The position numbers and the translations under genes were made by a program. Below, in pieces: positions 1-6,578 of a stretch of DNA of 10,091 nucleotides. Position 1 is the stretch's first letter. Each line of letters begins with the position of its first letter. The notes beneath the pieces were generated by a model. That model was not told where the DNA came from, did no database searches, and worked only from the letters and a program-made list of their open reading frames with translations. This DNA is from an uncultured Dorea sp. (lineage in GTDB: Bacteria > Bacillota > Clostridia > Lachnospirales > Lachnospiraceae): assembly GCA_910587575.1 (NCBI GenBank), contig CAJULU010000076.1, forward strand, positions 3,470 through 13,560, in the 5' to 3' direction.

Positions 1-171
1 AGCGCGAAGATGGTACTGGAGACAGGGAAGCACCCGGGAGAATTGAAGGATATGGTATGTTCTCCGGCCGGAACGGCGATCGAGGCAGTATGCGTGTTGG
101 AGGAGCGCGGATTCAGGAGTGCGGTATTTGAGGCGATGAAGGTCTGTGAGGAAATGTCAAAAGGGATGTAA
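1..171 (+). CDS. proC: pyrroline-5-carboxylate reductase, C-terminal end (partial)
   Basis: This is the last 56 codons of a gene that starts before the window; it reads in frame 1 to a TAA at 169-171. The peptide contains HPGELKDMVCSPAGTAIEAV followed by LEERGFRSAVFEA, the conserved C-terminal helical (dimerisation/proline-binding) segment of ProC. ProC uses NAD(P)H to reduce 1-pyrroline-5-carboxylate to proline in the cytoplasm, the last step of proline synthesis. The enzyme usually ends shortly after the LEExGFR motif, so this end looks natural. A terminator at 228-255 probably closes its transcript. It is unrelated in function to the sugar operon that follows. Family recognition is strong although only the tail is visible. 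Confidence 0.9.
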   Translation, partial: SAKMVLETGKHPGELKDMVCSPAGTAIEAVCVLEERGFRSAVFEAMKVCEEMSKGM

Positions 172-227
172 GAACGGCCAAAGGGTATAGGAGCTTACGT
201 GCAGGAGGAAGAAGTGAACGGAATTAA

Positions 228-255
228 GGTCCGGATTATGTTCCGGACCCTTTTT
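228..255 (+). terminator. rho-independent terminator between convergent proC and the AraC-type gene
   Basis: GGTCCGGA (228-235) pairs perfectly with TCCGGACC (242-249) around a 6-nt loop and is followed by C and TTTTT (251-255). This is a canonical intrinsic terminator for the plus-strand proC transcript. The stop codon of the convergent AraC-type gene (236-238, TAA on the minus strand) lies in the loop. On the minus strand the stem is followed by TTAATT, so it may also help terminate that transcript. Confidence 0.85.
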
Positions 256-1126
256 GTCTGTATTCCTTTGGCGTAATGCCAGTATATTCCCGAAAGACTT
301 TGTTAAAATAAGAGGGGGAAGAGAACCCCACGAATTCGGAGATTTTATTGATGCTCAGATCGGAAGTGATGAGCATCTTTTTTGCGTTATCGATCCGAAT
401 CTGAACGATGGCTTTGTTTGGGTTGATCCCGTATTCCCTTTTCAGGCACCGTATGATATGGACCGGATGAAAATTAAAATAGTCGGCAATACTTTCCAAG
501 GTGAGTTGTGTGTGGAAATTCTGCAGGATGTATTCCATAATATTAGCAGCCAGAAGCTCGGATGAGTTGCGCTGCGGCTAAAACACCTGTACAAAGCTCA
601 GAAGCCGGAAAAATAGTTCCTGGCATTCCAGAGGAGAGAAGAGCGCCTGGTCCTGTATCTCCTTCTGTTGGTATTTATCTATGTTGGTGGATATTAATTT
701 GGAGAATATGGATGTAAATTCGTTGCTCTCCAGCGATGCCATTTTTTTATAAAGAGGGAGCGTAAGCGTGCTTTTCCGGTCCATATATATATTCAGGGAT
801 TGCCGTTTTTCTTTCACCAGATGAAATTCTTCGGAGTAATGATATTCCCCTGCGCTTCTGAAATGAAGCCAGTCAAATTTTGTTTTTTCCGTCACTTTTT
901 TGTGGCCGTAATGAGTGGAATCTGGTTTTAAAATAATCAGTTCATTTTCCCTGAGATGATACGAGGTATCTCCGTCTGTGATATAAAGTTCTCCGTATTC
1001 GATAAAGATCAGGTCAAAGATTCCGATATTGCTTCGTCTCCCATGTGTGTCTCCGGGGCGGTAGAGGGCGGATCCTGCAACGATGAAGTGCGGGTAAGGG
1101 GGAGTAGAAAAGTTTACATATTCCAT
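236..1126 (-). pseudogene. AraC-family regulator interrupted by one in-frame amber codon
   Basis: The minus-strand frame is open for 296 codons from ATG (1124-1126) to TAA (236-238) except for a single TAG at 578-580 (codon 183). The start has AGGAGG five bases upstream. Codons 1-182 form the N-terminal sensor part, cupin-like, with GIFDLIFIEYGELYITDG and ENELIILKPDSTHYG. After the TAG the same frame continues as PQRNSSELLAANI and then the AraC-type DNA-binding domain (about codons 200-292), with LTLESIADYF for the first helix-turn-helix and VGFSSPSYFNKVFR plus TGITPKEYR for the second. AraC proteins with this layout are about 290 residues, so the whole frame matches one normal gene. The likely ancestral codon is CAG (Gln), one C-to-T change away. 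The gene is divergent from a sugar-import operon and was presumably its sugar-responsive regulator. As it stands it would give a 182-residue protein without a DNA-binding domain, unless the TAG is read through or is a sequencing error. The ATG at 536-538 has no ribosome binding site, so separate translation of the C-terminal half is doubtful. Confidence 0.88.
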
Positions 1127-1163
1127 GACGGCCTCCTGTTATATATGTTTGTATTTTATTATG

Positions 1164-1192
1164 ATTATAAATGAATATTTGTTGTAAATCAA
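1164..1192 (-). promoter_or_regulatory. candidate sigma-A promoter of the AraC-type gene
   Basis: Read on the minus strand: -35 TTGATT (1187-1192), a 17-bp spacer, and a perfect -10 TATAAT (1164-1169). A transcript would start near 1157 and have a leader of about 30 nt that contains the AGGAGG site of the regulator gene. Inferred from sequence alone. Confidence 0.65.
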
Positions 1193-1264
1193 TAGAAAAG
1201 AAGAAATTATGTTGTGTGTATATGTTAAAATATTACAATTTTATGCTGTTAATATATTGCTATT

Positions 1265-1294
1265 TTGAGTAAAGAATATGAATTTACTTATAAA
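1265..1294 (+). promoter_or_regulatory. candidate promoter of the sugar operon
   Basis: TTGAGT (1265-1270) and TATAAA (1289-1294) are separated by 18 bp, which would give a leader of roughly 100 nt ahead of the binding-protein gene. A second possible -10, TATAAT at 1354-1359, has no recognisable -35 at the right distance, as might be expected of an activator-dependent promoter. I cannot tell which is used. Both lie in the AT-rich divergent region 1127-1398. Confidence 0.4.
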
Positions 1295-1318
1295 AAGAAT
1301 TTTTTTATATATCCAAGA

Positions 1319-1331
1319 TATCGGCCCGATA
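1319..1331. promoter_or_regulatory. short inverted repeat, possible operator
   Basis: TATCGGCCCGATA is a perfect 6-bp inverted repeat around one central C. It is a GC-rich island in otherwise AT-rich divergent DNA. It lies just downstream of one candidate promoter (1265-1294) and about 23 bp upstream of the second candidate -10 (1354-1359). It could bind a regulator; AraC proteins more often use direct repeats, so a different protein is possible. Confidence 0.3.
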
Positions 1332-1360
1332 CCACGCAAAACATATCAAAATGTATAATA

Positions 1361-1383
1361 ATGCAGACGCAAGGAGTCTGCAT
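1361..1383 (+). promoter_or_regulatory. perfect hairpin or palindrome just before the binding-protein ribosome binding site
   Basis: ATGCAGAC (1361-1368) and GTCTGCAT (1376-1383) form a perfect 8-bp stem around the 7-nt loop GCAAGGA. The AAGGAGG site of the next gene starts three bases later (1386-1392). In RNA it could stabilise the 5' end or affect ribosome access; in DNA it could be an operator. Which of these applies is unknown. Confidence 0.45.
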
Positions 1384-1398
1384 CCAAGGAGGATAATC

Positions 1399-2691
1399 AT
1401 GAAAACAGGGAAAATGAAGAAATGGGCAGCTCTTTCTATGACATCTCTTATGGCAGTGTCCATGTTAGCAGGTTGCGGTGGTAGTAGTTCCGGTGAGAAA
1501 AAGGACGGGGAGACATCCTCTGGAAAGACAGAGATTGTTGTGTGGACACGTGATTCCACAGTAGCGGCTGTGAAAAGCGCAGCAGAAAAATACAATAAAC
1601 AGAGTGAAAACGTAGAAGTGAAAGTAGTGGAGCAGCCGGCACTCCAGATGTCGGATCAGCTCTCACTGGCTCTGTCCTCAGACGAGGCGCCGGATATTGT
1701 CTCCCTGGACTGTACAAAGGTTCCCTACTTTGCGTCCATAGGCGCCTTCGCAGACATTTCTGATAAATATGAGGCTCTGGATTATAAAGATACCTTCAGC
1801 GAAGGCATGATAAAGTCGGGACAGCTTGAAGGCAAGACCTATGCCCTGCCGTTTGCGGCGGATGTTTCCGTGCTTTTGTATAATAAAGATCATTATCAGG
1901 AGGCCGAACTTGACCCAGAATCACCGCCCAAGACTTGGGATGAGCTGATCGATGTCTCCCGGAAGCTGACGACAGATGACCGTTATGGTTATGTCTATGC
2001 CGGAGGTGACGCAGGAAGCCATATGTTTACTTTCATGCCCTATGTATGGAACAACGGAGGGGAAGTGCTCTCAGAAGACGGAAAAACATGTGAGTTGGAT
2101 TCTGAAAATGCAATTGCAGCCCTTTCTATGTTCAATGATCTGACCAATACTTACAAAGTAACTCCTGCCAGTGTTACTACATACTCCTGGAATGAGGCAC
2201 AGGATGCATTTCTCACAGGGAAAGCCAGTCAGATCGTGCTGGGCAGTGCAGCCATTTATTCTTTCACAAGCGGAGAACACGAGGATATGAACTGGGGCGC
2301 CTGCCTTCTCCCAAAGGGACCAAAGGGTACAGAATATGCGTCCTTCTCCGGCGGAGATTCTATTGGAATTACCTCCGGGTGCAAAGATGTGGACGCAGCC
2401 TGGGAATTCATACAGTTTAGCCTGTCAGAGGAAGTGCAGGTGGACGAGCTGGCAAAGGGCGGCCTGCTCCCGGCAAGAAGTGATTTCTTTGATAACGAAT
2501 ATTTTAACAGTACACCGGAATACCAGGTGTTGAAAACGGCGCTGGAGGTAGGACATACTCCGGTATCCTTGAAATACGATGAGATGTATGTGCCTGTTTT
2601 GGAGGCTATGCAGACATGTCTGAACGGGGAGAAGACGCCGGAACAGGCCTTCCAGGATGCAGCGGAGGCTATTAATGAAATAATGCAGTGA
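1399..2691 (+). CDS. ABC transporter extracellular sugar-binding lipoprotein (MalE-like, family 1)
   Basis: A 430-residue solute-binding protein. The start at 1399 is preferred over the in-frame ATG at 1351 because AAGGAGG (1386-1392) lies six bases before it and because translation then begins with a proper lipoprotein signal: basic MKTGKMKK, a hydrophobic stretch, and lipobox L23-A24-G25-C26. Cys26 would be lipidated, anchoring the protein to the outer face of the membrane, followed by a Gly/Ser/Lys-rich linker. The mature part starts TEIVVWTRD, and it contains APDIVSLD, GKTYALPFAADVSVLLYNKD and PKTWDELIDVSRKL, typical of CUT1 binding proteins for oligosaccharides. It is the first gene of the operon and is separated from the permease genes by a hairpin, in line with the usual excess of binding protein. 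The family call is firm. The ligand cannot be read from the sequence; an arabinose-containing oligosaccharide is inferred from the glycosidase in the operon. Confidence 0.92.
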   Translation: MKTGKMKKWAALSMTSLMAVSMLAGCGGSSSGEKKDGETSSGKTEIVVWTRDSTVAAVKSAAEKYNKQSENVEVKVVEQPALQMSDQLSLALSSDEAPDIVSLDCTKVPYFASIGAFADISDKYEALDYKDTFSEGMIKSGQLEGKTYALPFAADVSVLLYNKDHYQEAELDPESPPKTWDELIDVSRKLTTDDRYGYVYAGGDAGSHMFTFMPYVWNNGGEVLSEDGKTCELDSENAIAALSMFNDLTNTYKVTPASVTTYSWNEAQDAFLTGKASQIVLGSAAIYSFTSGEHEDMNWGACLLPKGPKGTEYASFSGGDSIGITSGCKDVDAAWEFIQFSLSEEVQVDELAKGGLLPARSDFFDNEYFNSTPEYQVLKTALEVGHTPVSLKYDEMYVPVLEAMQTCLNGEKTPEQAFQDAAEAINEIMQ

Positions 2692-2699
2692 CAAGAAGA

Positions 2700-2720
2700 G
2701 GGTGCCGCTTGCAGGCACCC
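2700..2720 (+). promoter_or_regulatory. intercistronic hairpin between binding protein and permease genes
   Basis: GGGTGCC (2700-2706) pairs perfectly with GGCACCC (2714-2720) around a 7-nt loop, starting 9 nt after the stop codon of the binding-protein gene. No run of T follows, so it is not a standard terminator. Such hairpins after binding-protein genes commonly protect the upstream message from 3' decay or lower distal expression. That role is inferred here. Confidence 0.6.
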
Positions 2721-2743
2721 ATCCATAAAATAAGGAGAAATTG

Positions 2744-3625
2744 ATGAAGAGAAGTTATAAAAAGAAAATATCGCTGGTATCCTATTTATTTATATTGCCG
2801 GCGTTGATATTGAATCTCATGTTTTTTGTATTCCCGTTTCTTCAGTCATTGCTTATGTCATTTTATGACTGGCCGGTGATGGGGGAGAAGACCTTTGTCT
2901 TTTTGGATAATTATACAAAGCTGTTTCAGGATGCCCAGTTTTGGAATTCACTGTTGTTTACCATGAAGTATGCGGTTTTTGTGACTCCATGCTTGTTTGT
3001 TCTGGCTTTTATCCTGGCGCTTCTGATCAATGGGGCATTCAAGGGGGTGAATCTGTTCCGTTCCCTGTATTTCGCTCCGGTGGTTATATCCATGACATGC
3101 TGCAGTATGGTATGGCTCTGGATCTACAATGATCTGTACGGTGTGTTGAATTATCTTCTCCAGACACTAGGTATCATACGGGATCCAATCTTGTGGATGA
3201 ATTCGGCGAAGACATCCCTGCCCGCTGTGATATTTATGGTTACGTGGAAGATGGCGGGATTTTCCATGCTGATCATCCTGGCAGCATTCCAGTCTGTGGA
3301 TGAACAGATCTATGAGGCCGCGAGTGTGGACGGGGCCAATAAAGTAAAGCAGTTTTTCAGGATCACCCTGCCAATCATCAAGCCGCATGCAGCTCTGGCG
3401 TTGATCTTGTCAGTCATCGGCTCTGTACTGGCATTTGAGCAGTTTTTGATCATGACAAAAGGCGGCCCGGCACAGGATACAACGACGATTGTCCATTATA
3501 TATACAATACGTCATTCAAGTATTTTAAGATGGGATACGGGTCTGCAATCACGATGATCTTGTTGCTTGTGCTTGGCGTTCTGAGTTATTTTGAGAATAA
3601 GGTCCTTAAGGACCCCACGAAATAG
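2744..3625 (+). CDS. sugar ABC transporter permease (MalF-like)
   Basis: A 293-residue inner-membrane permease. The start at ATG 2744 is chosen over the adjacent TTG 2741 because it places AAGGAG (2732-2737) six bases away. About six hydrophobic membrane segments can be seen, near residues 12-33, 74-97, 105-128, 158-182, 215-236 and 266-284. The cytoplasmic EAA loop is at 191-214 (EAASVDGANKVKQFFRITLP), the site that docks onto the ATPase subunit. Near the C-terminus FEQFLIMTKGGPAQDTT is the conserved MalF/UgpA-type motif. It should pair with the next gene product to form the translocation channel for the sugar delivered by the lipoprotein. No ATPase gene is present in the operon; Firmicute CUT1 importers commonly share a genome-wide MsmX/UgpC-type ATPase, so that is expected here. 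The last codons contain a perfect 14-bp palindrome (3601-3614) of unknown relevance. Confidence 0.92.
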   Translation: MKRSYKKKISLVSYLFILPALILNLMFFVFPFLQSLLMSFYDWPVMGEKTFVFLDNYTKLFQDAQFWNSLLFTMKYAVFVTPCLFVLAFILALLINGAFKGVNLFRSLYFAPVVISMTCCSMVWLWIYNDLYGVLNYLLQTLGIIRDPILWMNSAKTSLPAVIFMVTWKMAGFSMLIILAAFQSVDEQIYEAASVDGANKVKQFFRITLPIIKPHAALALILSVIGSVLAFEQFLIMTKGGPAQDTTTIVHYIYNTSFKYFKMGYGSAITMILLLVLGVLSYFENKVLKDPTK

Positions 3626-3634
3626 AGGAGAAGT

Positions 3635-4459
3635 ATGAAGAGATTAACGAAAAAAACCTGGATGAATACAGCTCTGGCAGTCATCTTTTTCCTGCCGCTG
3701 TATTGGACAATTGTGACGTCCCTGAAGGATAAGACAGAGATATACGGGACACCGCCTACATTGATCCCAAAGCATCCGACACTGGCGAATTATATTAAGA
3801 TATTTACCCTGGATGACGGTCTATACAGAGGATATTTAATGAACTCCTTTGTTATTACCGCGATCACAATATTATTGGTGGTCGTTGTCAGCGTGCTGGC
3901 CGGGTATGGGTTCTCAAAGCTGCGGTTAAGAGGAAAGGGGTTTTTTATGGCCTGTATACTGGCTGCGATTATGATCCCTTTCCAGGCATTGCTGAATCCG
4001 CTGTACTCCATTATGTCAAAACTGCATCTTTTAAATACAGTTCCGAGTATGGTGCTGATATACGCCACATTCCAGTCACCGTTCTGTATTTATATGATGA
4101 AGAACGCCTTTGACATGGTGCCGGACAGTCTGCTGGAGTCTGCAAAGCTGGACGGTGCGGGAGCATTCTCCGTGTTTTCCAATATATGTCTGCCGCTGAC
4201 CTGGTCATCTGTGGCGACCATTGCCGTTTATGCGGCGTACACTACATGGAACGACTATCTGATCGCACTGGTATTTGCTAACAGCAATTCCATTAAGACG
4301 TTCAATGTGGGACTTACCAATCTGGCAATCGGCCAGTACGGTACGGACTGGGGACTTTTGACCTCCAGTTCCATTATAGGTCTGATGCCTATTCTGATTC
4401 TGTTTGTATTTCTGCAAAAATATTTTATCAAGGGAATGCTGAGCGGAGCACTAAAATAA
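3635..4459 (+). CDS. sugar ABC transporter permease (MalG-like)
   Basis: A 274-residue permease that starts nine bases after the previous stop, with GAGGAG (3625-3630) four bases before the ATG. It shows the usual MalG pattern: an N-terminal membrane segment (about 11-29), PTLANYIKIF in the first external loop, further membrane segments near 70-91, 104-126, 135-156, 190-212 and 243-264, and the EAA loop at about 168-187 (ESAKLDGAGAFSVFSNICLP). The C-terminus QKYFIKGMLSGALK is the typical MalG tail that reaches into the ATPase dimer. The EAA loop reads ESA rather than EAA, which is common in this subfamily. It forms a heterodimer with the MalF-like protein and is co-transcribed with it. Confidence 0.92.
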   Translation: MKRLTKKTWMNTALAVIFFLPLYWTIVTSLKDKTEIYGTPPTLIPKHPTLANYIKIFTLDDGLYRGYLMNSFVITAITILLVVVVSVLAGYGFSKLRLRGKGFFMACILAAIMIPFQALLNPLYSIMSKLHLLNTVPSMVLIYATFQSPFCIYMMKNAFDMVPDSLLESAKLDGAGAFSVFSNICLPLTWSSVATIAVYAAYTTWNDYLIALVFANSNSIKTFNVGLTNLAIGQYGTDWGLLTSSSIIGLMPILILFVFLQKYFIKGMLSGALK

Positions 4460-4481
4460 AAGGCACCCTGGAGGAACCATT

Positions 4482-6410
4482 ATGAGTAAGAAAAGAGAGA
4501 AAACATTACATACATTTTCCATTCCCGAAGTGAAACCAGAGGGATGGTTAAAACGGCAGCTGGAAATTCAGATGCAGGGGCTCACCGGAAAACTGTTTGA
4601 CATCTGGGACAGTGTGGGCAGTTATTCCGGATGGCTTGGCGGTACTGGAGAAAACTGGGAAAGAGGGCCCTATTACCTGGATGGGCTTCTTCCGCTTTCC
4701 TATTATCTGGAGGATAAGGAACACTGGGATATTGCCTGCAGGTTTGTGGAATGGACGCTGAATAGCCAGGATGAGGAGGGAAACTTCGGCCCTATAGCCA
4801 GCAAAGAGGATTACTGGTCCAGATTTGTCATGCTGAAGGTCCTGATCCAATACTATGAGATTAAGAAAGACGGCAGGGTACTTCCGTTTTTTGACAGGTA
4901 TTTTCAGTATTTGTATAAAAAGATTCCAGATGCACCTATGGAGCAGTGGTCAAGTGCCAGAATTGCAGATTTGTTGTACTGTATCCAGTGGTATTGCGAA
5001 CGGGAAGAGAGGGACTATATTCCGGCGCTTGTGGATATGCTCAGAGAACAGGCGCTTGACTGGGCGGACATTTTTGCGGATTTCCCGTTTACAAGGCCCG
5101 CGGCTTATTACTATGACTGGAAGAAAGAATACGACCATTTTTCCTGGGAAAATTATCACGACACGATGAAATACCACGCAAATCATATTGTAAATGTAAC
5201 CATGGGATTCAAATACCCTGCAATGCTGTCCTACTTCTTTGACGACCTGGATTATGAGGCAGTTTCACTGGCAGGGATGCAGAGCGCTGATAAATATCAC
5301 GGGGTGGCAAGCGGTGCGGTCAACGGGGATGAGCATTTAAGCGGAAATGACCCCTCCCAGGGCGCGGAGCTTTGTTCTATAGTGGAATATATGTTCAGCC
5401 TGCAGACCATGCTGGAGGCATTCGGACTTCCTTGCTTTGCAGATAGAATGGAACGTCTGGCCTATAATGCGCTGCCGGCCACCATCACAGAGGATTTCAT
5501 GGCGCATCAGTATTTGCAGCAGACAAATCAGGTGCTTGTGAGCAAAGCAGAGCGGAACTGGTTCAATAACAATGAGGAATCCAATATGTTCGGTCTGGAA
5601 CCGAATTTTGGCTGTTGTACAGCGAACATGCATCAGGGGTGGCCGAAATTCGTGAAAAGCCTGTGGTACAGAGAGAGTGATTCGGAAGTGGTCTCCATGG
5701 TATTCGCCCCCTGTAGATTGGAGACGGAGGCCCAGGGGAAGAAACTGTGCATTAGGGAGGAGACAGAGTATCCTTTTAAAGAAAAGATTACTTACCAGGT
5801 AGAGGATGCATCCCATGACGAGTTGGAATTCAAGATCAGGATCCCTGGATGGTGCAGCGTTTACAAAATATATAAAAACGGAATTTGTGTGAAAGAAGAA
5901 AAGAACAGGGAAAAAACAGGAGAAGTGGTATCGGTCTGCAGAGGAATTCAGACCGGGGATAAGATTGAAGCGGTATTTTCTATGGAAATTGAAAAATCTC
6001 ACTGGTTCCATAACAGTGTGGCGATTGAGAGAGGTCCGCTGGTGTATGCACTGGATATGAAGGAGAGATGGGAGACCGTCAAGATTGTGGCAGGTGTCAG
6101 AGATTATGAAGTCTACCCTGAGAGTGCCTGGAACTATGCGCTGGAGGAAAATTCATCCTTTGAAATGCAGGAAAACCATGTGGGAGAGACTCCGTTTTCC
6201 AAGGAGTGCCCTCCAATTCGCTTAAGAACCAGGGGACGCAGGTTGGATTCCTGGAAAATAGACAATAACAGCGCAGGGATTCTTCCCATCAGTCCCATCT
6301 GTCCGGACATCAGCCAGGACGGGATAGAAGAGGAGATTACGCTTATCCCTTATGGATGTACGAAGCTTAGAATTACTCAATTCCCATGGTATCGGAATGA
6401 AGATAAGTGA
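4482..6410 (+). CDS. GH127/DUF1680-type glycoside hydrolase (beta-L-arabinofuranosidase-like)
   Basis: A 642-residue protein without a signal peptide, hence cytoplasmic. GGAGG (4470-4474) lies seven bases before the ATG. The N-terminal two thirds look like the (alpha/alpha)6 catalytic barrel of DUF1680; the last third (from about residue 400) is beta-rich, with RIPGW and AIERGPLVYALD as in the C-terminal sandwiches of this family. In the characterised Bifidobacterium enzyme HypBA1, Glu338, Cys340, Cys417 and Cys418 bind zinc, with Cys417 the nucleophile and Glu322 the proposed acid/base. Here E296-x-C298 (GAELC) and C378-C379 (GCCTAN) fit with nearly the same spacing, and E284 in GDEHL is a candidate acid/base. 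The motif after the cysteine pair, TANMHQGWPKF, differs from the CCPPN type of HypBA1, so this is a divergent branch and the exact sugar removed is uncertain. It is the last gene of the operon, suited to trimming oligosaccharides after import. Confidence 0.82.
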   Translation: MSKKREKTLHTFSIPEVKPEGWLKRQLEIQMQGLTGKLFDIWDSVGSYSGWLGGTGENWERGPYYLDGLLPLSYYLEDKEHWDIACRFVEWTLNSQDEEGNFGPIASKEDYWSRFVMLKVLIQYYEIKKDGRVLPFFDRYFQYLYKKIPDAPMEQWSSARIADLLYCIQWYCEREERDYIPALVDMLREQALDWADIFADFPFTRPAAYYYDWKKEYDHFSWENYHDTMKYHANHIVNVTMGFKYPAMLSYFFDDLDYEAVSLAGMQSADKYHGVASGAVNGDEHLSGNDPSQGAELCSIVEYMFSLQTMLEAFGLPCFADRMERLAYNALPATITEDFMAHQYLQQTNQVLVSKAERNWFNNNEESNMFGLEPNFGCCTANMHQGWPKFVKSLWYRESDSEVVSMVFAPCRLETEAQGKKLCIREETEYPFKEKITYQVEDASHDELEFKIRIPGWCSVYKIYKNGICVKEEKNREKTGEVVSVCRGIQTGDKIEAVFSMEIEKSHWFHNSVAIERGPLVYALDMKERWETVKIVAGVRDYEVYPESAWNYALEENSSFEMQENHVGETPFSKECPPIRLRTRGRRLDSWKIDNNSAGILPISPICPDISQDGIEEEITLIPYGCTKLRITQFPWYRNEDK

Positions 6411-6442
6411 AAATGAAGCTCTGAGTCTGTTATCTGCTTAAA

Positions 6443-6516
6443 GGAATAAATCGCCATATGATGACGAATTAAATCAGGAAGTTTGGATTTTCCGTTATCA
6501 TATGGCAGTTTATTCC
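6443..6516. repeat. long imperfect inverted repeat (24-nt arms) after the glycosidase operon
   Basis: The left arm 6443-6466 (GGAATAAATCGCCATATGAT plus GACG) matches the reverse complement of the right arm 6493-6516 at 21 of 24 positions. Two of the differences would be G-U pairs in plus-strand RNA, leaving one real mismatch. The 26-nt middle can add AAATC/GATTT (6471-6475 with 6486-6490). No T tract directly follows; GGTTTTT begins about 8 nt later. It may act as a shared transcript end for the operon and the convergent XRE gene, or be a small dispersed palindromic element of the REP/MITE kind. I see no flanking target duplication. The surrounding 6411-6578 holds no gene. Confidence 0.7.
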
Positions 6517-6578
6517 CGCAAGGTTTTTGGCTATACTTTGGCTTATCGGTGCGACGAAAATGCGTTGGTATAACTCAT

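Noticed and set aside
214..276. A 20-codon plus-strand frame from GTG 214 with AGGAGG upstream
   Set aside because: It runs through the proC terminator hairpin and overlaps the end of the AraC-type gene, and the peptide has no recognisable feature. The SD-like sequence is probably chance.
254..565. Plus-strand open frame opposite the AraC DNA-binding domain
   Set aside because: It is antisense to clearly conserved HTH sequence, has no ribosome binding site and no family resemblance.
578..580. Pyrrolysine insertion at the amber codon
   Set aside because: Pyrrolysine is known mainly from methylamine methyltransferases and a few others; a regulator linker is an unlikely site, and no pyl genes are in the window. 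A recent nonsense mutation or sequence error is simpler.
1351..1398. Upstream start for the binding protein at ATG 1351
   Set aside because: It adds 16 residues before the lipoprotein signal, has no SD and overlaps the hairpin at 1361-1383; ATG 1399 has an excellent SD.
3601..3614. Perfect 14-bp palindrome GGTCCTTAAGGACC at the end of the MalF-like gene
   Set aside because: It lies in coding sequence with no loop or T tract; a hairpin would have no loop room. Probably chance.
5337..6011. 224-codon minus-strand frame inside the glycosidase gene
   Set aside because: It is a shadow of the plus-strand gene, whose protein motifs are unambiguous; there is no start signal or recognisable domain.
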